Assembly (NCBI GenBank): GCA_043811005.1
Contig: JBDRNO010000051.1
Location: forward strand, 1-19,549
DNA from: JBDRNO01 sp043811005
GTDB taxonomy: Bacteria; Bacteroidota; Bacteroidia; NORP154
Reading direction: 5' to 3'
Length of the DNA stretch: 19,549 nt
In this document: piece by piece, positions 13,228-19,549 of the stretch
Layout: every line of letters begins with the position of its first letter
Numbering within the stretch: the first letter of the stretch is position 1
Notes under the pieces: model-generated
The model's database searches: none
The model's input: only the letters and a program-made list of their open reading frames with translations
What the model was told of the DNA's origin: nothing
Made by a program: the position numbers and the translations under genes

Positions 13228-15222
13228 ATGCCACTTTTCAAACCAATAATATCTATTTCCAGTATCTGGTCACTGGTTTTCCGCCAAAAGCAGGCCCGCC
13301 TCTGGCAGGCTGATTGCTGTTCTCTATATTCTGATAGCCGGTTATTGTCCAATCGGTTCCCCCTCTTGTGTGAAAATTCATTATCAAATATCAAATATCA
13401 AATATCAAATATCCAGCATCCAGTATTAAGTATCAAGTATCTAATCCTCATACTCCTCTTTTTCCTCTCTACAACTTGTTTATTTGCTGAAGACATTAAA
13501 TTCACTGCCTCTGCAAGTAAGAACAAAGTAGCTGTTGGTGAACAGTTTAAAGTGACATTCACTCTACCTGCCAGTGGCTCTAACTTTCGCCCACCTCCTT
13601 TTGAATATTTCCAGATACTCTCAGGACCGAATCAATCCACTAATATGCAGTGGATCAACGGAAAAACATCCTATTCAACCACTTACTCATATATCCTTAC
13701 ACCTATAAAAGAAGGGAAATATTCTATTGGAAGCGCTTCTATTACTTCCGATGGTAAAACATTAATAACAAACAGCATTAACATTGACGTTATAAAAGGT
13801 TCTGCCCAAACTCAAAGCCCTTCTGCCAAAAAGACTCCAAATGATCAAAAAATTGACGACAAGCTGTCCTTAAATGTCAGCGTTGATAAAACAAAAGCAT
13901 ACCAGGGCGAACAAATAAGCGTAACCTATACGCTGTATTTCCAGGTTGATATTGTCGGCAACGAAGTCAGTAAATTACCTGCTTTAAACGGGTTCTGGAC
14001 ACAGGACGTCCAAATGCCGCAACAAGCGCAGGTTTATACAACAAATATAAATGGCTCCAGGTACAATGCAGCCGACCTAAAAAAAACTATCCTGTTCCCC
14101 CAACGAAGCGGTAATTTGGAAATTGACCCCATGGAGTTCAAATGCGTTGTAAGAACCCAAACGAAATCCCGCCAACAGAGTGTTTTTGATTGGAATCCTT
14201 TTGGCAGCTATAAAGATACTGAATATATTATTAAAAGTAAACCCGTTAACATTACTGTCCTACCCCTTCCTTCTGCGAACCAACCCGGTAATTTTTCAGG
14301 AGTAGTAGGAAAATATACCATGAAAACGGATATTGATAAAACCCAGCTAAAAGCCAATGAAGCCGTCAACCTGAACATTAAGATCTCAGGAAATGGAAAT
14401 TTAAAGCTGATAGATCCCTTAAACATATCCTTTCCACCGGATATAGAAAACTATGAGCCAAAAATTGTTGATAAGATCACAACTACATCCGGGGGTGTAT
14501 CAGGAAGCCGGACTTTTGAATACCTGCTGATACCAAGGCACGCAGGAGAATATACTATAGAGCCAATCCAATTCAGCTATTTCGATCCTGAAAAAAAATC
14601 ATACAAAATACTGACATCCCCTGAATATAAACTTATGGTTGAAAAAGGAGAAGAGGGTGTAATTACTACCCTTTCAACTATCAATAAAGAAAACGTAAAA
14701 TTTATCGGCAGCGACATTATGTTCATTAAAAATCTGCCATTCCTGATACGCAAAAAAGGAGAATCTTTCTTTTTATCAGCAAACTTCCTTGCCCTTTATA
14801 TTTCACCGGTTCTGTTCCTGATACTGTTCTTACTGCTGAGAAAGAGGAAAATCGAGCAAAGCAAAAATGTAGCTCTTATGAAAAAGAAAAAAGCTACAAG
14901 AATTGCTAGAAAAAGTTTATCAAAAGCCAAATCATTTCTCAGGGAAGAAAAAAATGAACAGTTTTACGATGAAACCCTTAAAGCCCTTTGGGTCTATACA
15001 AGCGATAAACTCAGTATGCCTGTCTCCGAACTATCAAAGGATTCAATCAGGCAATTACTTTATAAGAGAAATGTAAATGAGCAAACCGTCAATCAATTCA
15101 TTTCTATTCTTAACCATTGTGAATTTACACGTTATGCTCCATCTGTTAATGCTAAAGGTATGGAAAAAATTTACAGCGACACTCTCCGTACAATCAGTAA
15201 TTTGGAACATGAACTTAGATGA
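13228..15222 (+). CDS. batD: BatD, membrane-anchored periplasmic protein (start uncertain)
   Basis: BatD is a mostly periplasmic protein anchored by a C-terminal helix and belongs to the Bat complex. A signal peptide YLILILLFFLSTTCLFA ends at about 13488, with mature protein starting EDIKFTASASKN. Repeated beta-domains follow (VAVGEQFKVTFTL, AYQGEQISVTYTL, LKANEAVNLNIKISGNGNL), then a helix near 14780-14840 (FLALYISPVLFLILFLLL) and a cytosolic helical tail. The ATG at 13228 is the only in-frame ATG before the signal peptide, but it would add about 70 residues of repeat-encoded sequence before the hydrophobic core. TTG at 13366 or GTG at 13201 are alternatives. The gene itself is intact; only the N-terminus is doubtful. 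It ends inside the region where batE begins. Confidence 0.9.
   Translation: MPLFKPIISISSIWSLVFRQKQARLWQADCCSLYSDSRLLSNRFPLLCENSLSNIKYQISNIQHPVLSIKYLILILLFFLSTTCLFAEDIKFTASASKNKVAVGEQFKVTFTLPASGSNFRPPPFEYFQILSGPNQSTNMQWINGKTSYSTTYSYILTPIKEGKYSIGSASITSDGKTLITNSINIDVIKGSAQTQSPSAKKTPNDQKIDDKLSLNVSVDKTKAYQGEQISVTYTLYFQVDIVGNEVSKLPALNGFWTQDVQMPQQAQVYTTNINGSRYNAADLKKTILFPQRSGNLEIDPMEFKCVVRTQTKSRQQSVFDWNPFGSYKDTEYIIKSKPVNITVLPLPSANQPGNFSGVVGKYTMKTDIDKTQLKANEAVNLNIKISGNGNLKLIDPLNISFPPDIENYEPKIVDKITTTSGGVSGSRTFEYLLIPRHAGEYTIEPIQFSYFDPEKKSYKILTSPEYKLMVEKGEEGVITTLSTINKENVKFIGSDIMFIKNLPFLIRKKGESFFLSANFLALYISPVLFLILFLLLRKRKIEQSKNVALMKKKKATRIARKSLSKAKSFLREEKNEQFYDETLKALWVYTSDKLSMPVSELSKDSIRQLLYKRNVNEQTVNQFISILNHCEFTRYAPSVNAKGMEKIYSDTLRTISNLEHELR
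13278..13313. repeat. CCGCCTCTGGCAGGC word in the presumed batD 5' region
   Basis: GCAGGCCCGCCTCTGGCAGGC is a G+C-rich word with partly complementary arms (GCCCGCC and GGCAGGC). It is unlike the AT-rich surroundings and resembles the CCTGCC…GGCAGG element at 9840-9865. Confidence 0.5.
13386..13413. repeat. Four tandem copies of 7-bp AAATATC before the BatD signal peptide
   Basis: Four perfect direct copies are followed by related words (CAGCATCCAGTATT, AAGTATCAAGTATC). The unit length is not a multiple of three, so loss or gain of one copy would shift the batD frame if translation starts upstream. Confidence 0.9.
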
Positions 15223-15232
15223 ATTATATACT

Positions 15233-15991
15233 ATGCAAAACAAAATCCCATCTGTTTTATTCATTCTTTTCTCCTCTCTGCAACTATTCGCACAGAGCAA
15301 TGATTCAGTTATTGCCATGGCGAATGAATCCTATTCACAAGGCAATTATCAGGAAGCAATTGGTTTATATGAACATGTGCTGAAAGAAGATTACGAAGCC
15401 CCACAGTTGTACTACAACTTAGGAAATTCCTTTTTTAAAACAAATAATATCCCTGCGGCAATCCTTAATTATGAAAGGGCAAAAAGGTTATCGCCTAATG
15501 ATGAGGATATTCTGTTCAACCTTAAATTAGCAAATCTGAAAACAGTTGATAAAACAGAAACCATACCTCCACTGTTCTTCAAAATCTGGTGGAATGATCT
15601 TGCAAATATGTTTTCAGGTGACAGATGGGCAATCTATACTATCACATCTCTTTGGTTGTGTATAATATTAATCTGTGCTTTTGTCATTTCAAAAAAAACT
15701 GCTTTAAAAAAATTATCCTTTGGATTAAGCATCATCTTCCTGATACTCACCATTTTAAGCTTCACCAACGCATACCAAAGATATAGAAATGCAAATAGCC
15801 AGGATGAAGCGATCGTATTTTCAGTATCAGTGATTGTAAAAAGCTCACCTGATGAAAATGGCACCGATCTTTTCCTCCTTCACGAAGGCACTAAAGTCAT
15901 GATCATGGATGAAATAGGTGAATGGAACAAGATAATGCTGTCAGATGGTAGTGTGGGATGGCTTAGGAAGGAAACTGTTGAGATAATATAA
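15233..15991 (+). CDS. batE: BatE, TPR protein with SH3-like domain
   Basis: The start at 15233 gives MQNKIPSVLFILFSSLQLFAQSND, a clean signal peptide, 10 bp after the batD stop. The ATG at 15209 (overlapping batD by 14 bp) is possible. The frame upstream to 15077 lies in batD and is not coding. The 252-residue protein has TPR motifs (about 25-100, ESYSQGNYQEAIGLYEHVL, LYYNLGNSFFKTNNIPAAILNYERA) and two membrane helices (AIYTITSLWLCIILICAFVI and LSFGLSIIFLILTILSF). A C-terminal SH3-like domain follows (about 187-250, VIVKSSPDENGTDLFLLHEGTKV…DGSVGWLRKETVEII). This is the standard BatE plan and the last gene of the operon. Confidence 0.93.
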   Translation: MQNKIPSVLFILFSSLQLFAQSNDSVIAMANESYSQGNYQEAIGLYEHVLKEDYEAPQLYYNLGNSFFKTNNIPAAILNYERAKRLSPNDEDILFNLKLANLKTVDKTETIPPLFFKIWWNDLANMFSGDRWAIYTITSLWLCIILICAFVISKKTALKKLSFGLSIIFLILTILSFTNAYQRYRNANSQDEAIVFSVSVIVKSSPDENGTDLFLLHEGTKVMIMDEIGEWNKIMLSDGSVGWLRKETVEII

Positions 15992-16093
15992 CCTGAAAAA
16001 TTTATACGAGATAAAAACGAAGTAAATTTAACATATAATTTCTCTTAGTAATAAAAAATTACATCTGGTTTACTGAAAATTTTTCGGGATTGT

Positions 16094-16585
16094 ATGACAA
16101 AAATCGGTTTGCTTTCAGATACACACAATTACTTAGATCCCGCAATATTTAAACATTTTGCAAAATGTGACGAAATATGGCATGCCGGTGATCTTGGAAC
16201 TGTTGAAATATCAGACATCCTAAAAAAATTCAAACCGTTACGGGCAGTGTACGGTAATATTGACGGATATGATGTGAGAAAAGCACACACCGAAGACCAG
16301 CGTTTTTATTGCGAAAAAGTTGACGTTTGGATCAGGCATATCGGGGGTTACCCGGGTAGGTATTCCTGGGAAGTCCGCCAGGATATCAAAAAGAATCCCC
16401 CAAAACTGTTCATTTGCGGACACTCGCACATATTAAAGGTAATATATGATAAAAAACTCAACCTCTTATATATCAATCCCGGTGCAGCAGGGAGATTCGG
16501 GCTTCACAATATAAGAACAGTTGTACGTTTTATAATTGACGAAAAAGATATTAAAAAGCTTGAAGTAATTGAATTGGGGAATTGA
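16094..16585 (+). CDS. YfcE-family metallophosphoesterase
   Basis: A small calcineurin-like phosphodiesterase of 163 residues. All metal-binding motifs are present in order: LLSDTH (D9, H11), HAGDLG (D33), YGNID (N55), RHIGGYPG (H82) and CGHSH (H110, H112). The YfcE subfamily hydrolyses phosphodiesters in vitro; the natural substrate is not known from sequence. It has no signal peptide, so it is cytosolic. The gene starts 102 bp after batE on the same strand, but a separate transcript is possible. It converges with the DUF4293 gene. Confidence 0.95.
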   Translation: MTKIGLLSDTHNYLDPAIFKHFAKCDEIWHAGDLGTVEISDILKKFKPLRAVYGNIDGYDVRKAHTEDQRFYCEKVDVWIRHIGGYPGRYSWEVRQDIKKNPPKLFICGHSHILKVIYDKKLNLLYINPGAAGRFGLHNIRTVVRFIIDEKDIKKLEVIELGN

Positions 16586-16729
16586 CGCTAACAATTATTT
16601 TAAGGATTCTTTTTGAAAAGTTGAGTATAATTAGACCTCTCATCTATTTTTATAGAATCGGAAAAATGGGGAATCAAGGAATTTTAAAAATGTCAGCAGG
16701 TAATTTACAAAAACAATAACTATGACGAT

Positions 16730-16780
16730 GACCAGTACCCAGCGCCCAGTTGGCAATTGACAATGACTAATGACTAAACC
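16730..16780. repeat. Partial ACCCAG repeat and GACAATGACTAATGAC word
   Basis: CCAGTACCCAGCGCCCAGT matches the right arm of the 110-bp repeat, without the rest. It runs into TTGGCAATTGACAATGACT-type words. It lies between two convergent genes (YfcE and DUF4293). The other ~140 bp of this gap show nothing clear. Confidence 0.6.
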
Positions 16781-16785
16781 AAAAA

Positions 16786-17268
16786 CTACCTTATCCTATC
16801 AACCGATCTAATCAATTTTTCATCCTTCTTGATCGCCCTGCTTGCCAGAAAAGTTAAAATTATGGAAATCATAGGCAAGAAGATTGCAACATCATAATCA
16901 TAACTTACAGTAACATCTTTATTAAATGATGCGAGCATTGATTGACCTTCATCAAAATAATAAAAGACAGCAACTATTAACCCGGCTAAAAGCAGTATAT
17001 TAAATTGGCAAAGCATAATTTGAGTCAAACGTTTTTTAAAAAATAATATGGAAATTAATGCTATTGCTAAAGCCGCAATAGAAATTATAGTAACCAGAAC
17101 CATACTCATGAGTTTAGTTGTTGAGTTTTCTGCATGTAAATGTACACCTGTGGCATTAAAAACATAAACACTGGAGCCAGCAGTTATTTCTCCAAAGGGA
17201 AATACAAAAATCAACGCACAAAGTACAACAACCCCAAATAAATATACCGTTTGAATTCTTTGAATCAT
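16786..17268 (-). CDS. DUF4293 membrane protein
   Basis: A Bacteroidota-specific small membrane protein of unknown function. The ATG at 17268 gives MIQRIQTVYLFGVVVLC, the conserved family start; an ATG two codons upstream is less likely. The 160 residues contain four predicted membrane helices: YLFGVVVLCALIFVFPF, LMSMVLVTIISIAALAIALISILFF, IMLCQFNILLLAGLIVAVFYYF and VAIFLPMISIILTFLASRAI. A short extracytoplasmic loop (ITAGSSVYVFNATGVHLHAENS) separates the first two. The C-terminus is charged (KKDEKLIRSVDRIR). It is divergent from rho, a neighbourhood common in the phylum, with a 581-bp gap between them. Confidence 0.9.
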   Translation of the reverse strand: MIQRIQTVYLFGVVVLCALIFVFPFGEITAGSSVYVFNATGVHLHAENSTTKLMSMVLVTIISIAALAIALISILFFKKRLTQIMLCQFNILLLAGLIVAVFYYFDEGQSMLASFNKDVTVSYDYDVAIFLPMISIILTFLASRAIKKDEKLIRSVDRIR

Positions 17269-17284
17269 AAACATAAGGTTATAA

Positions 17285-17301
17285 TCTGATAGCTATCGGA
17301 T
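17285..17301. repeat. CTGATAGCTATCGG palindromic word upstream of the DUF4293 gene
   Basis: GATAGCTATC is a perfect 10-bp palindrome in a GATAGCTATCGGATTG context, about 17 bp upstream of the DUF4293 start. It belongs with the CCCGAT/ATCGGG words elsewhere in the window. Confidence 0.5.
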
Positions 17302-17349
17302 TGATTTAAAAAAATTATGTAGAGTTGAGTTAAGTATAAATAAGATAAT

Positions 17350-17459
17350 GTTGCTGGGTACTGGGTGCTAGGTACTGGGTGGTATGTACTGATTACGGAG
17401 TTTGAGTATAAAACCAACAACCCAGAACCAAGAACCCAGAGCCCAGAAACTGATTATTA
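17350..17459 (-). repeat. 110-bp hairpin-forming intergenic repeat, copy 2 (inverted)
   Basis: The reverse complement aligns to 5731-5840 across its whole length, with 73 bp ungapped in the right part (about 62 matches counted by eye). Conserved parts are GGTTGTTGGTTT, ATACTCA, ACTCCGTAA and the ACCCAG arms. It lies in the DUF4293-rho gap. The two copies face each other and enclose about 11.5 kb. Confidence 0.85.
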
Positions 17460-17554
17460 AATACAAAAAAATAAATGCTAAAATAAATACTATTGAAAGT
17501 ATTGGAATTCCTATACTATTAATTTATTTGCAAATAAATAAAAAATAAATTAAT

Positions 17555-17585
17555 TTTGTTCTATAAATTGTTTTTTGTATACTTG
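17555..17585 (+). promoter_or_regulatory. Candidate rho promoter
   Basis: TTTG at 17555-17558, then 19 bp, then TATACTTG at 17578-17585, one mismatch from TAnnTTTG and followed by C. Both elements and the spacing fit the Bacteroidota housekeeping promoter. The start would be near 17592, leaving a leader of about 258 nt. The 95 bp between the repeat copy and this site are AT-rich with nothing else seen. Confidence 0.6.
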
Positions 17586-17591
17586 CATTTC

Positions 17592-17849
17592 TAAATTTCT
17601 AATCCCCGAATAAACACTACCCAGTCTGAATGACTACCATTTATAGTGAGCAGGCAGGGAATCCACATAATATTTTCTATACTCGTTATTAGAAGGTTTG
17701 CGAATCTAAAACTTTTTAGAACGAGTTATACCGATGAATTGCAGCAAAAAACTTTCGGAAGCCTATTAGGATCGGTATAAATCACTTTGTACCTAACTTT
17801 TATACTCTCTTTTTGTATTAATGTTTAATCAATCATCAAATTATTAATT
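17592..17849 (+). ncRNA. Structured 5' leader of rho with competing hairpins
   Basis: Four stem systems are visible. (a) CACTA (17615-17619) with TAGTG (17644-17648), enclosing AGTC/GACT. (b) TATACTCGTT (17678-17687) with AACGAGTTATA (17720-17730), perfect except one bulged T. (c) Inside b, TCTAAA with TTTAGA near 17705-17719, or alternatively TTAGA near 17689-17693 with TCTAA. (d) TTATACCGAT (17726-17735) with ATCGGTATAA (17771-17780), 10 perfect pairs around a 35-nt loop. Stems b and d both need TTATA (17726-17730), so they cannot form completely together. No known riboswitch class was recognised. Its role is inferred: control of rho, as rho is autoregulated through its leader in other bacteria. 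Confidence 0.5.
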
Positions 17850-19478
17850 ATGTACGACATTCTTGAATTGAATAAAATGCTTGTTTCAGAGCTGAAAAAA
17901 ATTGCCGATATCTTAGATATCAATAAATATGAAAGTCTTAAAAAAGATGATCTCATCTATAAGATACTGGATCATCAGGCAGTCAACCCACCTGAAGAAA
18001 ACATCTCTGCTAAAGAAGACATTAAACAACCAGGGTATTCAATAGAGATGGATACTCATTTCTCAGATCAGGGAAATATAGAAGATACCGATATATCTAT
18101 TGACACTGAGGAACCTTTGTTAGCATGCCCTTCCGAACTCACCGGGGTTGACCCTGTTTTAAATCCGGAGACTCAGAACAAACAGGAAGTTACCCCTTCT
18201 GTAAATGTTTCAGAAAAAACACCTGCTTCTGATAGCGCCTCTGAAAAGCAGGATGCACATGGCATTCCATCTTCACTACAAAACAATGAACTGGAATCAG
18301 ATCAAAATACATCAAAGGATAGCCGCAGGGTCAGATATTCCAAGCGTGATACCGAATACGAATTTAACGGGATCATATCAAGCGAAGGCGTTCTGGAAAT
18401 TATGCCCGATGGATACGGATTCCTACGCTCATCTGACTATAATTATTTTAACTCTCCCGATGATATATATGTTTCACAATCCCAGATAAAATTGTTCGGT
18501 CTTAAAACAGGCGATACCGTTCGTGGAAGCATAAGACCCCCTAAGGAAGGAGAAAAATACTTCCCATTGATAAGAGTTGAACTGATAAACGGAAGAGAAC
18601 CGAATAGTATCCGCGACAGAGTTCCCTTTGATTTCCTGACACCTTTATTCCCGGAAGAAAAATTCACCCTTGCAGGAAAGAACCCTTCCCTCTCATGCCG
18701 AATCATTGACATGTTCACTCCTATTGGCAAAGGACAAAGGGGAATGATAGTTGCTCAACCTAAAACAGGGAAAACAATTCTATTACAGGATGTCGCCAAT
18801 GCGATTGCCACAAACCATCCTGAAGTCTATTTAATAATATTATTGGTTGATGAGCGCCCTGAAGAGGTCACCTTGATGGAAAGAAGCGTTAAGGCTGAAG
18901 TTGTCTCCTCCACATTTGATGAGCCGGCAGAACGGCACGTTAAAGTCGCCAATATTGTACTTGAAAAAGCCAAACGAATGGTAGAATGCGGACATGATGT
19001 GATGATCCTGCTCGATTCAATAACACGTTTAGCCAGGGCATACAACACCGTTTCTCCTGCCTCAGGTAAAGTTCTCTCCGGTGGGGTTGAAGCCAATGCG
19101 TTGCACAAACCAAAGCGCTTTTTCGGTGCTGCAAGAAAAATTGAACACGGTGGCTCGTTAACCATTGTATCTACTGCCTTGATAGAAACCGGTTCAAAAA
19201 TGGATGAAGTTATTTTTGAAGAATTTAAAGGTACCGGTAATATGGAACTGCAGCTCGACAGGAAATTATCCAACAAACGTATTTTTCCAGCTATTGACAT
19301 TGTTTCTTCCAGCACACGTAAGGAAGACCTCCTTATTGACAAAGAGATGCTTCAGAAAATTTGGATATTACGTAACCATCTGGCAGATATGAATCCCCTC
19401 GAAGCCATGGAATTCCTGAGAGACAGGATGAAAAACACCCAAACCAACGAGGAGTTCCTTATTTCTATGAATGGTTGA
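17850..19478 (+). CDS. rho: Transcription termination factor Rho with large acidic insertion
   Basis: Rho is a hexameric RNA helicase that terminates transcription. The 542-residue protein starts with the Rho N-terminal helical domain (about 1-43, MYDILELNKMLVSELKKIADIL). An acidic, low-complexity, probably disordered region follows (about 46-165). Then comes the RNA-binding cold-shock-like domain (about 178-250, GVLEIMPDGYGFLRS, DDIYVSQSQIKLFGLKTGD) and the ATPase core. The core has Walker A QPKTGKT (303-309), VDERPEEVTLMERSV, Walker B MILLDS (D389), a Q-loop SGKVLSGGVEANAL and an R-loop-type GSLTIVSTALIETGSKMDEVIFEEFKGTGNMEL. It is about 120 residues longer than E. coli Rho because of the insertion, which is usual in Bacteroidota. 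The stop at 19476-19478 is inside the window, so the gene is complete. Confidence 0.97.
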   Translation: MYDILELNKMLVSELKKIADILDINKYESLKKDDLIYKILDHQAVNPPEENISAKEDIKQPGYSIEMDTHFSDQGNIEDTDISIDTEEPLLACPSELTGVDPVLNPETQNKQEVTPSVNVSEKTPASDSASEKQDAHGIPSSLQNNELESDQNTSKDSRRVRYSKRDTEYEFNGIISSEGVLEIMPDGYGFLRSSDYNYFNSPDDIYVSQSQIKLFGLKTGDTVRGSIRPPKEGEKYFPLIRVELINGREPNSIRDRVPFDFLTPLFPEEKFTLAGKNPSLSCRIIDMFTPIGKGQRGMIVAQPKTGKTILLQDVANAIATNHPEVYLIILLVDERPEEVTLMERSVKAEVVSSTFDEPAERHVKVANIVLEKAKRMVECGHDVMILLDSITRLARAYNTVSPASGKVLSGGVEANALHKPKRFFGAARKIEHGGSLTIVSTALIETGSKMDEVIFEEFKGTGNMELQLDRKLSNKRIFPAIDIVSSSTRKEDLLIDKEMLQKIWILRNHLADMNPLEAMEFLRDRMKNTQTNEEFLISMNG

Positions 19479-19504
19479 AAATGTTAAATTAATTTAATAA
19501 AACA

Positions 19505-19540
19505 AGTTTTCAGATAGTTTCTGCTATCCAAAAGAAAACT
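19505..19540. other. Hairpin downstream of rho
   Basis: AGTTTTC (19505-19511) pairs with GAAAACT (19534-19540), with an inner stem GATAG (19513-19517) and CTATC (19524-19528). No T-run follows on either side within the window, so it is not a clear intrinsic terminator. It may be a 3' end structure or part of the next gene's leader. Confidence 0.45.
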
Positions 19541-19549
19541 GTCCTCATC

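Noticed and set aside
13386..13413. CRISPR array
   Set aside because: The units are 7 bp and contiguous, without spacers; there are no cas genes.
15077..15208. Upstream extension of batE inside batD
   Set aside because: It overlaps batD in another frame and precedes a clean signal peptide that starts at 15233.
17592..17849. Known riboswitch, tRNA or 6S RNA in the rho leader
   Set aside because: No cloverleaf or known aptamer core was recognised; 6S RNA could not be fully excluded by eye, but the stems are separate rather than one long rod.

Overview
The window looks like chromosomal DNA of a member of the Bacteroidota. The base composition is AT-rich. Several promoter-like sites fit the phylum's -7 consensus TAnnTTTG. 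Most genes lack a Shine-Dalgarno sequence. The gene set is typical of the phylum: a complete moxR/bat operon, a DUF4293 gene divergent from rho, and a Rho protein with a long acidic insertion. No genus can be named from the sequence alone.

Layout, left to right. (1) Positions 1-2938 (+) hold the 3' part of a Type III-like restriction subunit (res), whose helicase part lies outside the window, followed by its DNA methyltransferase (mod). (2) Positions 2968-5664 (-) hold truA, then an MsbA-like ABC exporter, probably one transcription unit. (3) A ~500-bp intergenic region carries a 110-bp repeat and promoters. It is followed by a small heat-shock protein (hsp20) and its terminator. (4) Positions 6765-15991 (+) hold moxR, a DUF58 protein, a DUF4381-like membrane protein, batA, batB, batC, batD and batE. 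(5) Positions 16094-16585 (+) hold a YfcE-type phosphodiesterase, and 17268-16786 (-) a DUF4293 membrane protein. (6) Positions 17578-19478 (+) hold a promoter, a long structured leader and rho, with a hairpin downstream.

How the genes work together. MoxR is a AAA+ ATPase, and the Bat proteins form its usual inner-membrane and periplasmic partners. BatA and BatB are membrane-anchored von Willebrand A domains with intact metal-binding motifs. BatC and BatE carry TPR repeats. BatD and the DUF4381-like protein face the periplasm with membrane anchors. The DUF58 protein is the cytosolic von Willebrand partner. The operon is linked to envelope and oxidative stress tolerance in this phylum, and its neighbour here is hsp20. 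The remaining genes are housekeeping (tRNA pseudouridylation, export, transcription termination) or defence (res/mod).

Two things stand out. First, short repeat 'words' and palindromes fill the intergenic spaces, and several appear to have been read in frame into proteins: res between its nuclease motifs, truA twice, the ABC ATPase domain, mod, the tail of the DUF4381-like protein, and the region before the BatD signal peptide. Second, the ~260-nt rho leader contains four hairpins, two of which compete for the same five bases, so it could be a regulatory RNA switch. All repeat and RNA conclusions come from reading by eye and have not been checked by folding or database search.
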